46,553 bases of DNA. Origin: Gemmatimonadota bacterium (GTDB lineage Bacteria > Gemmatimonadota > Gemmatimonadetes > Longimicrobiales > Gaopeijiaceae). The notes under the pieces are model-generated. The model was not told where the DNA came from and did not search any database. It saw only the letters and a list, made by a program, of their open reading frames with translations. The stretch covers positions 1 through 46,553 of the forward strand of contig QJYK01000019.1 of assembly GCA_003248075.1 (NCBI GenBank). Direction: 5' to 3'. This document shows, one piece after another, positions 15,979 to 26,422 of this stretch; the stretch's first letter is position 1; each line of letters opens with the position of its first letter. The position numbers and the translations under genes were made by a program.

Positions 15979-17319
15979 TCAGCGACCGAACCCCAGCCGC
16001 CCCACTTCGCGGAGGAACGGAGCGCCGGCGACCGTGCCCCCGTTGTCACGGGCCCAGTCGTAGGAGAAGAGGACCACACCGGCCGTGCCTCCACGACGGG
16101 CCGCCTCGATTTGCGCCAGGGCCCCGTTCAGGTCCGTCACGAAGATGCCGACGCCGGCCCACACGCGCTCGCGGCTTCCCGTCACCGCCACAGCCTGGCG
16201 GACGTACCCCTGGAATGCCTCCAGGTCGTCGGTGTACGCCATGGGAACCGCCACGTCCAGGATTCCCTCGCGTAGCCAGCGCGGCCAGTCCTGGAACCTG
16301 TTCGACCGGGCGTCCTCGATGTTCGGGAAGACCGCCGCCGAGACGAGCAGGTCGGGTCGGCGGGCCTTCACCGCGTAGTAGATCGACTCGACCATCCCCG
16401 TGATCTGGGCCCGCCGGAACTCGTCCCAAGCGGTGGGAAGCGAATCGGTGAACGCGAACGGGATGCTGCGGTACACCGCGTCCAGCCGCGCCATCCGGGC
16501 CGAGTCGAGACGTGGAGCCACCCAGGCGCGGAATCGGTCGAGGGCCCCTCTCGAGTAATCGAAGACCAGGGACGGATAGCGCACGTAGTCGAAGTGGATG
16601 CCGTCCAGGTCGTAGCGCTCGGCGAGGTCCAGCCACACGTCCTGGACGCGGGCGCGCACCGCGGGGTGCGTCGGACTGGTGTAGATGCCCTCGACGGAGT
16701 CGGTGTTGTCGGCCGCGTACTGGCGGAGGGTGCGAACGAAACCCGGCTCCGCAGGATCGACCGCGAACAGCTCCTCGGCGAGGGGCCGCGGGACCGCCAG
16801 CCAATCCGGATGGGCGTTGACCACGTGGCGGGGATCGACGGGAAGCGTGTCGCCGCTCCAGATGAGGTTCGTGTTGACCCAGGCGTGCACGGCGAGCCCT
16901 CGCGCGTGCGCCTCCGCGATGGTCAGCGCGAGGGGGTCGAATCGCGGGTCGATCGCCCGGAGCTGCTCGGCGCGAGGCTCCCATCGAGAGGCGTAGAAGG
17001 CGTCGCCGCGCCCACGCACCTGCACGATCAACGTGTTGAACCCGCCTTCGGCGGCCGAGGCCACCATCGCCCGGATCTCCTGAGGGGTCTGCAGGGTGGT
17101 GCGGACGACCCACAGGCCCCGCACCTCCGCGAAGCGGCGGGGCGTCGAGAAGCCCGTCGCGGGCGGCGCCTTCACGACCGGGAGCGGCTCCTGGTCGCGG
17201 GTGGCGGGAACGGGGATGGGCTCGCGTGAGGGCGGTGGGTTCGGCATGGCCGGGGCGACACCCGCGCGCGCGCACGCACTCAGGGCCACGACGAGGATCA
17301 CGGGGACCGGTCCCTTCAT
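15979..17319 (-). CDS. Lipoprotein of the GHL10 (family 10-like) glycoside hydrolase group
   Basis: Predicted exported lipoprotein of 446 aa with a TIM-barrel hydrolase-like domain of the YngK/GHL10 type. The signal ends in the lipobox LSAC at residues 13-16. The domain begins EVRGLWVVRTTLQTPQEI and shows GGFNTLIVQVRGRGDAFY, LAVHAWVNTNLIWSG and, further on, RYDLDGIHFDYVRYPS, which are the family's conserved strands. The substrate is unknown; related proteins are often linked to cell-wall or surface glycan. The ATG at 17319 overlaps the tadA stop by four bases, and it converges with the antiporter gene 13 bases away. Confidence 0.88.
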   Translation of the reverse strand: MKGPVPVILVVALSACARAGVAPAMPNPPPSREPIPVPATRDQEPLPVVKAPPATGFSTPRRFAEVRGLWVVRTTLQTPQEIRAMVASAAEGGFNTLIVQVRGRGDAFYASRWEPRAEQLRAIDPRFDPLALTIAEAHARGLAVHAWVNTNLIWSGDTLPVDPRHVVNAHPDWLAVPRPLAEELFAVDPAEPGFVRTLRQYAADNTDSVEGIYTSPTHPAVRARVQDVWLDLAERYDLDGIHFDYVRYPSLVFDYSRGALDRFRAWVAPRLDSARMARLDAVYRSIPFAFTDSLPTAWDEFRRAQITGMVESIYYAVKARRPDLLVSAAVFPNIEDARSNRFQDWPRWLREGILDVAVPMAYTDDLEAFQGYVRQAVAVTGSRERVWAGVGIFVTDLNGALAQIEAARRGGTAGVVLFSYDWARDNGGTVAGAPFLREVGRLGFGR

Positions 17320-17846
17320 CTGCGCTCCCGGAAGAAAGCCTTGAGCAGGTCGGACGACGCGTCGGCGAGCACGCCGCCGGTGACACTGCAGCGGTGATTC
17401 AGGCGCGCGTCGTCGAGGAGGTTCCCGAGAGTACCCGCCATACCCGCCTTGGGGTCGCTCGCCGCGTAGACGACACGCGGGACCCTCGCCAGGATCAGCG
17501 CGCCTGCGCACATCGCACACGGCTCGAGCGTAACGTAAAGCGTGGTGTCGGTGAGCCGGAAGTCGCCCTGCAAGCCGGCCGCCCGACGCAGTACGGTGAC
17601 CTCCGCGTGTGCGGTCGGGTCGGCGTCGGACACGGTACGGTTGTGGGCCTCGGCTACCAGCACACCGTCACTCCGCGCCAGGACCGCCCCGACCGGTACC
17701 TCGCCGCGGAGTCCGCCCAGGCGCGCCATCTCGAGCGCGCGGGCCATCCACATGCGGTCCCGACCGGCGGGCGGGTCTACCGGAGGGTGTTGGGGCGAAG
17801 GGCTCGCCGCGGGCTCGGTCACGTCTCCACGCCGGGGCTTCCCCAC
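17316..17846 (-). CDS. tadA: tRNA adenosine(34) deaminase TadA
   Basis: Zinc deaminase converting wobble adenosine 34 of tRNA-Arg(ACG) to inosine. The catalytic motif TAHAEVTVLR (HAE) and the zinc cysteines in TLEPCAMCAGALI are intact, and ALEMARLGGLRGEVPVGAVL is the typical N-terminal helix and strand. The frame starts at a GTG (17846) and gives 176 aa with a Pro-rich front of about 30 residues; an ATG at 17753, just before the conserved helix, would give the usual 145-residue length and may be the true start. It follows lexA by 13 bases and overlaps the hydrolase start. Confidence 0.93.
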   Translation of the reverse strand: MGKPRRGDVTEPAASPSPQHPPVDPPAGRDRMWMARALEMARLGGLRGEVPVGAVLARSDGVLVAEAHNRTVSDADPTAHAEVTVLRRAAGLQGDFRLTDTTLYVTLEPCAMCAGALILARVPRVVYAASDPKAGMAGTLGNLLDDARLNHRCSVTGGVLADASSDLLKAFFRERR

Positions 17847-17859
17847 CGGCGGGCCTCGC

Positions 17860-18582
17860 CTAGTGCTGCGTGAGGTTCAGCGGCCCGGCGCTTCCGTCCA
17901 GGCGACGATAGAAGGCCGTGACGCGGCCCAGGATCTGGAGCCGCTCGGGATCCTCCACAGCGGTGATCTCACCGCCGGCACGCAGGGACTCGAGCCGCAC
18001 GCCCTTGCCGTTGGTGCTCATCCGGTGGAACAGCGACCCGGACCCGAGACGCGCCACCACGACGTCACCGTCCTCGAGCTCGTCGAACGCGGCGGGCTCG
18101 ATGAGGACGTAGTCGCCCTCCTGCACGCCCAGCACCGCCAGATCGCTACTGCCGGCGCGCACGAAGGCCACGCTCTTCTCGCCTGCGAGGCGCCGGTCGA
18201 GGGACAGATGGAAGGGCGCCCGATCCGGCCGGAAGCCGGCGCGGTCCTCCGGCATCTGGTCGAAGCACGGAACCGACACCGCCTGGAGGGACAGGTCCAC
18301 CCCCAGGATCTTCACGCCGCGCGAGCGGGACGGGTCACGCTCGAGGAAGCCCTTGTCGGCGAGCGCCTGAAGATGCTCCGAAACCGTCTTGGTGCTCTTG
18401 ATGCCGAAGCGCTCTCCGATTTCCCGGATCGAGGGCTGGTACGTATTGGCCCGCAGATACTGGACCATGAAGTCCAGGATCTTGCGCTCGATCTCGCTGA
18501 GCGGCTGGGGCCCGACCTCCGCGACGCGCCTCCCGGTCAGGGGCGTCACATCGCGGTGAGCGCTCGATTCGAACCGTGCCAA
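17860..18582 (-). CDS. lexA: LexA-like repressor with altered self-cleavage residues
   Basis: Winged-helix repressor of LexA type, 240 aa. The DNA-binding domain (about residues 28-92) is well preserved: IERKILDFMVQYLRAN, QPSIREIGERFGIKS, TVSEHLQALADKGFLERD. The S24 peptidase-like part (about 100-225) keeps GDYVLIE and DGDVVVARL. The catalytic Lys position holds His186 (LFHRM), the nucleophile region reads VRAGSSDLA rather than GxSM, and an Ala-Gly pair (115-116) is displaced relative to canonical LexA. RecA-stimulated self-cleavage may therefore be lost, so an SOS role cannot be assumed. The start is TTG with AAGG about eight bases upstream. A promoter and an AAACG/CGTTT palindrome precede it. 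Confidence 0.85.
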   Translation of the reverse strand: MARFESSAHRDVTPLTGRRVAEVGPQPLSEIERKILDFMVQYLRANTYQPSIREIGERFGIKSTKTVSEHLQALADKGFLERDPSRSRGVKILGVDLSLQAVSVPCFDQMPEDRAGFRPDRAPFHLSLDRRLAGEKSVAFVRAGSSDLAVLGVQEGDYVLIEPAAFDELEDGDVVVARLGSGSLFHRMSTNGKGVRLESLRAGGEITAVEDPERLQILGRVTAFYRRLDGSAGPLNLTQH

Positions 18583-18606
18583 CGTGCTGCCTTTGAGAAC
18601 GTGGAG

Positions 18607-18618
18607 AAACGCCCGTTT
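18607..18618. promoter_or_regulatory. Candidate LexA-like operator
   Basis: AAACGCCCGTTT is a perfect AAACG-N2-CGTTT inverted repeat 24 bases upstream of the lexA-like start, just downstream of the predicted transcription start. Position and symmetry suit autorepression. The sequence differs from the E. coli and Bacillus boxes, as expected between phyla. No second copy was noticed in the window. Confidence 0.45.
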
Positions 18619-18634
18619 ATTGCAGCGGACGGCT

Positions 18635-18664
18635 ATCCTAATCTGCGCCGCGAACGAGTGTCAA
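18635..18664 (-). promoter_or_regulatory. Promoter of the lexA-like gene
   Basis: On the minus strand a consensus TTGACA (18659-18664) and TAGGAT (18635-18640) are separated by 18 bases. Transcription should start near 18628. This is the best sigma-70-type match I found. It starts right after the gltX stop codon. Confidence 0.6.
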
Positions 18665-18673
18665 GAAAGAGTT

Positions 18674-20101
18674 TCATGCCGGCGTCCGCAGCCGCACCAG
18701 GGCGCGCCCAATGCGCTCGAGGGAGCGGGACCTGCCCAAGAGCACCAGGACCTCGAAGATCCCGGGGCTCGCGGCCTGCCCGGTAAGAGCGACGCGCAAC
18801 GGGTGGATCAGCTTCCCGGCACCCACGCCGGAGCGCTCGGCGAGCCCCCGTAGAGCCCCTTCCAACGCGTCCTCGGTCCACTCCGACTCCGCCAGTGCGG
18901 CGGACAAGCCCTCGAGCCGCCCGGCCGTCGTCTCGGGATCCCTCTCCCAGTGCTTCGCCATCGCCTCCGTCTCGTACGGGAAGTCGTCGATCAGGTAGGG
19001 AACCGCCTGCTCGGCGATCTCCCGCACCGTACGCGCACGAACCTTGAGCAAATCGATGAGCTTCCCGAGCCACGTCTCGTCCAGGGCGCTCGCGGCGTCG
19101 CCGATGTTCGCTCCGATCATGCGACGCACCTCCGGTGCGAGGCGCGCGGTCGGCGTGGCGGCGAGGTGGCGGCCGTTCAACCAGGACAACTTCTCCAGGT
19201 CGAAGATCGAGCTCTTCTTCAGGATACGGTCCGGGGTGAACGCTTCGACCAGCTCCTCCCGGGTCATGACCTCGCGCTCGTCACCGGGGTTCCAACCCAG
19301 CAGAGCCAGAAAGTTGACCATGGCTTCCGGCAGGATGCCCAACGCTTCGTAGTCGCCCACCGCTGTGGCCCCGTGTCGCTTCGACAGCCGCTTGCCATCC
19401 GCGCCGAGGATGAGTGGCACATGTCCGAAGACCGGCTCGGCATAGCCGAGCGCCCGGTACAGCAGCACCTGTTTCGGTGTGTTCGACAGGTGATCGTCCC
19501 CCCGCAGCACGTGCGTGATCGCCATGTCGTGATCGTCGGAGACCACGGCGAGGTTGTACACCGGCGTTCCGTCTCCCCTGAGGATGACCAGGTCGTCCAC
19601 ATCCTCGTTGCCGAAACGCATGTCCCCGTGCACCAGGTCCGTGAAGCGCGTCTCGCCGTCGGGCACGCGGAATCGGATCGCGAAGGGCTCGCCGGCGGTC
19701 ACGCGGGCTTCGGCCTCATCTGCGCCCATCGCTTCCGCCCTCTCCCTCGCCACCCTGCTCGGGTGCATGCCCCGCGCCTCGGCCTCCGCCCGTACCTCCG
19801 CCGGATCGGAGAAGTCACGGTAGGCGAGCCCTTCGGCGAGGAGCCGCCTCGCCTCGGCCGCATGGCGCTCTCTGCCCTCGCTCTGGAAGAACGGACCCTC
19901 GTCCCAGTCGATCCCGAGCCAGCGCATCCCATGCAAGATCGCCTCGGTGTGCTCGTCGCGGTTGCGCATCTGGTCCGTGTCCTCGACCCGAAGCACGAAG
20001 GTGCCACCTTCCCTGCGCGCGAGCAGCCAGTTGAAGAGCGCCGTGCGGGCGCCCCCGACGTGGAGGTAGCCGGTCGGCGAAGGTGCGAAGCGTACGCGCA
20101 A
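18674..20101 (-). CDS. gltX: Glutamyl-tRNA synthetase
   Basis: Charges tRNA-Glu; 475 aa, normal length. The class I signature PSPTGYLHVGGARTALFNW near the N terminus (HIGH-type) and KRLSKRHGATAVGDY (KMSKS-type, about residue 245) are present, as are GIDWDEGPFFQS and the helical anticodon-binding C-terminal region. The start is TTG at 20101, only two bases after the glnS stop; no ATG or GTG fits before the conserved first strand. Because a true GlnRS sits next to it, this enzyme is expected to be discriminating and not to mischarge tRNA-Gln. Confidence 0.95.
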   Translation of the reverse strand: MRVRFAPSPTGYLHVGGARTALFNWLLARREGGTFVLRVEDTDQMRNRDEHTEAILHGMRWLGIDWDEGPFFQSEGRERHAAEARRLLAEGLAYRDFSDPAEVRAEAEARGMHPSRVARERAEAMGADEAEARVTAGEPFAIRFRVPDGETRFTDLVHGDMRFGNEDVDDLVILRGDGTPVYNLAVVSDDHDMAITHVLRGDDHLSNTPKQVLLYRALGYAEPVFGHVPLILGADGKRLSKRHGATAVGDYEALGILPEAMVNFLALLGWNPGDEREVMTREELVEAFTPDRILKKSSIFDLEKLSWLNGRHLAATPTARLAPEVRRMIGANIGDAASALDETWLGKLIDLLKVRARTVREIAEQAVPYLIDDFPYETEAMAKHWERDPETTAGRLEGLSAALAESEWTEDALEGALRGLAERSGVGAGKLIHPLRVALTGQAASPGIFEVLVLLGRSRSLERIGRALVRLRTPA

Positions 20102-20103
20102 CG

Positions 20104-22461
<2,358 letters not shown>

Positions 22462-22599
22462 GACGGGCAAGGACGAGGTGGCGCGCGGGTGCGGCCCCGG
22501 CCGCCCCGAGCAGCAAAGGTAAGCCAAACCGCCCCGGGGCTCACGCCTCGGGAGGCCGTAGACCAGCGCCGATCGGGGACGACGGGCGTCCCGCCGGGC

Positions 22600-23079
22600 T
22601 CAGAGGATGATGCCCAGCCGGAAGACGAACTGGTGGTCGGGCTCCACCCATTCGTAACGGACCTCGCCGAACCCGCGCAGCACCAGGGTGCCCACGTCGA
22701 CGCCCAGGCCGGCCGCCCAGCCGCTGTTCCACTGCGCTTTCGCCGAGCCGGGATCGTGGCGGCGGTGCACCACACCGGCGAGGGCAAAGGGCCTCACCAC
22801 GGGAAACGGCATGCGCACCCGGACGTCGGCGGTCCAGCCGAGGAAGCCACACCCGTCCGCGATGCCGCAATCGGGCCGGAACCAATCCCCGCCCACCCGC
22901 GCCCCCAGGGGAAGCGCCGGGACCTCCACACCCACCGTGGCTCCCAGTCCCCAGGCCCCACCGAAGACGTCCGCCGCCCGCGTCGCGTGAACGCCTACGT
23001 CGAACTGGGCGGCCGCGGGCGTAGCGGAGATGAATGCGAACGGGATCAGGCAGAGCGGGAGCGCGAGTCGTCGGAGCAT
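22600..23079 (-). CDS. Small exported outer-membrane beta-barrel-like protein
   Basis: 159-residue protein with a signal peptide (residues 1-24, ending TPAAAQ). The mature part alternates polar and hydrophobic residues with many Gly and aromatic positions (GLGATVGVEVP, GWTADVRVRMPF, GWAAGLGVDVG) and ends in FVFRLGIIL, resembling the end strand of small outer-membrane barrels. About eight short strands would fit. One Cys pair (DCGIADGCG) could form a disulfide. No family was recognised. A candidate promoter lies immediately before the ATG, predicting a leaderless message. Confidence 0.8.
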   Translation of the reverse strand: MLRRLALPLCLIPFAFISATPAAAQFDVGVHATRAADVFGGAWGLGATVGVEVPALPLGARVGGDWFRPDCGIADGCGFLGWTADVRVRMPFPVVRPFALAGVVHRRHDPGSAKAQWNSGWAAGLGVDVGTLVLRGFGEVRYEWVEPDHQFVFRLGIIL

Positions 23080-23082
23080 GTC

Positions 23083-23111
23083 GTTCTACGTTCGAGGGAT
23101 CATCTCTTCAA
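23083..23111 (-). promoter_or_regulatory. Candidate leaderless promoter of the small outer-membrane gene
   Basis: On the minus strand TTGAAG (23106-23111) and TAGAAC (23083-23088) are 17 bases apart. Only three bases separate the -10 from the ATG, so the transcript would start at or beside the start codon. No Shine-Dalgarno is present, which is consistent. Confidence 0.4.
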
Positions 23112-23208
23112 GCTGGCCCCGGGCCGGCGGATGTGCCAGACCCGCGGGAAGAGCTTCCCGAGCTCCAGGAGTCCGTCCGAGTCAGGGCGCGAGCCGCGCG
23201 ACAGCCTC

Positions 23209-26200
23209 CTACCCGGGCGCCGGGGCCGCCTCGGGAGTCGCGGCCGGCACAGGCCCCCGGCCCCGAGCCCTCAGCTTCCAACCCTCGAGCACCCCGTAGG
23301 CGGCCGGCGTGATCGTCAACACGAACAGGGTCGAAGACAGCAGCCCGCCGATGAGCACCAGCGCCAACGCGTCCCAGATGTTGCTTCCGGCCCCGTCACC
23401 GAACAGCACGAGCGGCAGGAGTCCCAGAACGGTGGTGGCGGTGGTCATGAGGATCGGACGGACACGCTCCAGCGTCCCGACCAGGATGGCCTCCGGAAGG
23501 GGCAAGCCGGGCTGGCGGGCGCGCACGCCGTTCACGTGGTCGACCAGCAGGATCGCATTGTTCACCACGATCCCGAACATCATGATCACGCCGATGTACG
23601 CCTCTCGCGTGAACGAGGCCTCCGTGTAGAAGAAGATCAGGTACACGCCGATGAGTGCCATGGGCACCGTGAGGATGACGCACAGCGGCTGGAGCAGTGA
23701 CTCGAAGAGGGCGGCCGTGACCATGTACACGAGCAGCAGCGAAACCGCGATCACCATCCAGATCTGTCCGCGATCCTCCTGGTTGATCCAGTAATAGTTG
23801 TCCGACTTCTTCACCGTGTATCCCGGCGGGGCCTGCGTGGCCTCGATGACCCGGTCGTGGTACAGGTCGCCGAGCTTCTGTGGGCCGCGGAACTCGTAGC
23901 TGACCGTGCGCTCGTACTGCTGGTTCTCACGCCGGATGCGGGCCAGGATCTCCCGTGCCTCGACACGCACGACGTCACCCAGGCGAATGCGTCGACCGTC
24001 GGGGGTGTCGATGAGGGTCTCGGTCAACGCGAGGACGTCCATGTCCTCGTTGTCCTCCAGCTTGACCAGGTAGCGGACCTCTTCACCGCCGAGCTTGAGA
24101 CGGGCGAGCCCGGCGCTTCCGCCCACCGCTGCGACCAAGCGGTTCACCAGGGCTTCCACGCTCATGTCGTGACGTGCCAGGCGATCCCGGTCGATCGTGA
24201 CCACGTACTCCGACGCCCGGTCACGGTTGAAGCGCTGGCTCGACGAGTTCGTGTCCACCTCCTGGACCCGGCTCAGGCGGGTCAGGCGGCGCCCGATGTC
24301 CTCGGCGATGTCCCGCACGCGCTCGTAGTTGTAGCCCAGCACGGTGATGGCGTAGTTCGGCGGGCTGGACCCGCCCCCGTAGAACGAGGGCCCGTAGCCG
24401 TAGACGCGCACGTCGGCACCGGTGAAGGAATGGCTGTAGGCGAACATCTGCTCCTTGATCGCCACGGGGACCTGCGTGTTCTCCAGGGAATCGGGGAACG
24501 TGATCTCCATCTGGCCGCGGTTCTCCCACACCGTGGCCGTGTACTTCTCGACCTCGGGAATCTGAGCCAGCTTGTCCTCGAAGAACGCGACCAGCTGATC
24601 GGTGCGGTCCAGGTTCGATCCGCGGGGCAGGTTGATGAAGACGCTGATGTAGGTGCGGCTGCCGAATCCTCCGCCGAAGATCGTCCATGTCGTGACGTAG
24701 CGGTCGAACAGTTGGTACGAACCTGCGAAGACCCCGGCCGTGACCAGGGCCGAGAGCCACGGGTGACGGACGGTGAACCCGACGACGTCGCCGTAGAAGC
24801 GCACGTAGAACGGCCGGTGTCCCGGTCGCCCTCCGCCCGCCGGACCGACGGCGCGCCCCGGCCTCTCTCCCCCCCGCCGGAGAGAGAGGACCCGCGCGGC
24901 CAACGCGGGAATGAAGGTGAACGCCACGAACAGCGACGCGACCAGTGTCAACCCCACCACGATCGCGAGGGGAACGTAGAATACCCGCAGCTCGCCCTGG
25001 AGGTAGACGAAGGGCACGAAGACGATAAGCGTCGTGGCCGTCGATGCGAGGATCGGCAGCACGACCTCCCTGGCTCCCTCCTCGGCGGCGACGGCCGGCC
25101 TCTCGCCCCGCTGCCATCGGCGGTAGACGTTCTCGAGCACAACGATCGCGTTGTCGACGATCAGGCCGAAGCCCATCGCCAACCCCATCAAGGTCAGGAT
25201 GTTGAGCGTCAGGCCGCCGAAGTAGATGAGGTTGAGCGCGATGAGCACGCTGAAGCCGATCGTGGCGAAGATCAGCGCCGCCGAGCGGACCGAGCGCAGG
25301 AAGAGCAGGAGCACCACGAAGATCACGCCCGCGCTGAACAACGCGCGGGTGCGCAGGTCGCTCAGCTGCTCCCGGATCTCCTTGCTCTCGTCATCCTCCA
25401 GGATGAACTGGGCCCCATACGGGCTCACGCGCTCGAGCTCCTGGACCTTCTCCTTCACCTGGTCCGCAACGCGCACCGTGTTCGCACCCACTTCCTTGGT
25501 GACGGCGAAGGTCACAGCCGGTCGGCCGTTGATCCGGACGAAGGAGCGGGCCTCCTCGTACGTGTCGTGGACCGTGGCGACGTCGGAGACCCGGATGGGC
25601 GTTCCCGACGCGGCTCCGATCACGGCGCGCCGCACGTCCTCCGCACTGGCAGGACGATTCACGACCGTGATCGTGCGCTGCGTGTCTCCCTCACGTACGG
25701 CCCCGACCTCCTGGACCAGGTCGAGCTGCGCGATCCGCTGACGAACCGAGAACGGATCGAGCTCCAGGGCGGCGATCTTGTTCTCGTCGAGCAGGATTTC
25801 GAGCTGGCGCTCCCGCCCCCCGCCCACCCGCACCACGCCGACCCCGTCCACCTGGGCGAGCTCCGGCGCGACGACGTCGTCCACGTGCCGCCGGAGCGCC
25901 TCCAGGGTGTAGGGACCCGTGAACGTGTAGAACAGGAAGGGGCGGTTCTGCTCCTGGAACTCCTCGGGTACGTACGGCTCGACCAGGACTCGGTCGGTTC
26001 CGGGTGGCAGATCCTCCTCGAGCGCGGCGATCCGCTCGGACAGGTCCAGCCGCGCGAAGTCCATGTCGGTGTCGCGCGCGAACTCCACGTTGATCCGCGC
26101 CGTGCCGGTCCCGTTCTCCTCGAAGGACTCGGAGACGATCTTCTCGACGCCCTGGACCTGCTGGATCGCGGACTCCAGCGGCGAGGTCAGGAAGGCTTCG

Positions 26201-26370
26201 ACGGTCTCGGGAGACGCACCCCGCCACCGACCCGTGACCGTGAGCTGGGGCAACTGGGTGTCCGGCATGAGCTCGATCGGGATGTTCCTCCACGCGGCCA
26301 CCCCCAGGAGCGCTACCGCCGTGTAGGTCATCGCCACGGCCACGGGTCGACGGATGCTCGTCCGGATCAT
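23209..26370 (-). CDS. RND efflux permease (second of a pair)
   Basis: Inner-membrane proton-driven efflux permease, 1053 aa, with the usual two repeats of one plus five membrane helices and two large periplasmic loops. It begins MIRTSIRRPVAVAMTYTAVA, typical of HAE-type permeases, and has PDTQLPQLTV. In helix 4 the AcrB Asp407-Asp408 pair reads VDNAIVV, and the Lys940 position reads VVNNAILLV. ATG at 26370 has GGAGGCGG just upstream; a longer frame to 26460 exists. It follows the other permease after 52 bases. Substrate is unknown; a drug, lipid or metal role cannot be separated by sequence alone. Confidence 0.93.
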   Translation of the reverse strand: MIRTSIRRPVAVAMTYTAVALLGVAAWRNIPIELMPDTQLPQLTVTGRWRGASPETVEAFLTSPLESAIQQVQGVEKIVSESFEENGTGTARINVEFARDTDMDFARLDLSERIAALEEDLPPGTDRVLVEPYVPEEFQEQNRPFLFYTFTGPYTLEALRRHVDDVVAPELAQVDGVGVVRVGGGRERQLEILLDENKIAALELDPFSVRQRIAQLDLVQEVGAVREGDTQRTITVVNRPASAEDVRRAVIGAASGTPIRVSDVATVHDTYEEARSFVRINGRPAVTFAVTKEVGANTVRVADQVKEKVQELERVSPYGAQFILEDDESKEIREQLSDLRTRALFSAGVIFVVLLLFLRSVRSAALIFATIGFSVLIALNLIYFGGLTLNILTLMGLAMGFGLIVDNAIVVLENVYRRWQRGERPAVAAEEGAREVVLPILASTATTLIVFVPFVYLQGELRVFYVPLAIVVGLTLVASLFVAFTFIPALAARVLSLRRGGERPGRAVGPAGGGRPGHRPFYVRFYGDVVGFTVRHPWLSALVTAGVFAGSYQLFDRYVTTWTIFGGGFGSRTYISVFINLPRGSNLDRTDQLVAFFEDKLAQIPEVEKYTATVWENRGQMEITFPDSLENTQVPVAIKEQMFAYSHSFTGADVRVYGYGPSFYGGGSSPPNYAITVLGYNYERVRDIAEDIGRRLTRLSRVQEVDTNSSSQRFNRDRASEYVVTIDRDRLARHDMSVEALVNRLVAAVGGSAGLARLKLGGEEVRYLVKLEDNEDMDVLALTETLIDTPDGRRIRLGDVVRVEAREILARIRRENQQYERTVSYEFRGPQKLGDLYHDRVIEATQAPPGYTVKKSDNYYWINQEDRGQIWMVIAVSLLLVYMVTAALFESLLQPLCVILTVPMALIGVYLIFFYTEASFTREAYIGVIMMFGIVVNNAILLVDHVNGVRARQPGLPLPEAILVGTLERVRPILMTTATTVLGLLPLVLFGDGAGSNIWDALALVLIGGLLSSTLFVLTITPAAYGVLEGWKLRARGRGPVPAATPEAAPAPG

Positions 26371-26422
26371 GGTGTCCGCCTCCGGTCCGGTGGGTCTGGC
26401 TCTCCTCGGCGTGGCGCCATGG

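Noticed and set aside
13917-16094. Very long minus-strand frame (725 codons) opposite the antiporter
   Set aside because: It mirrors codons of the conserved NhaC-type gene and has low-complexity Arg/Asp/Gly/His content.
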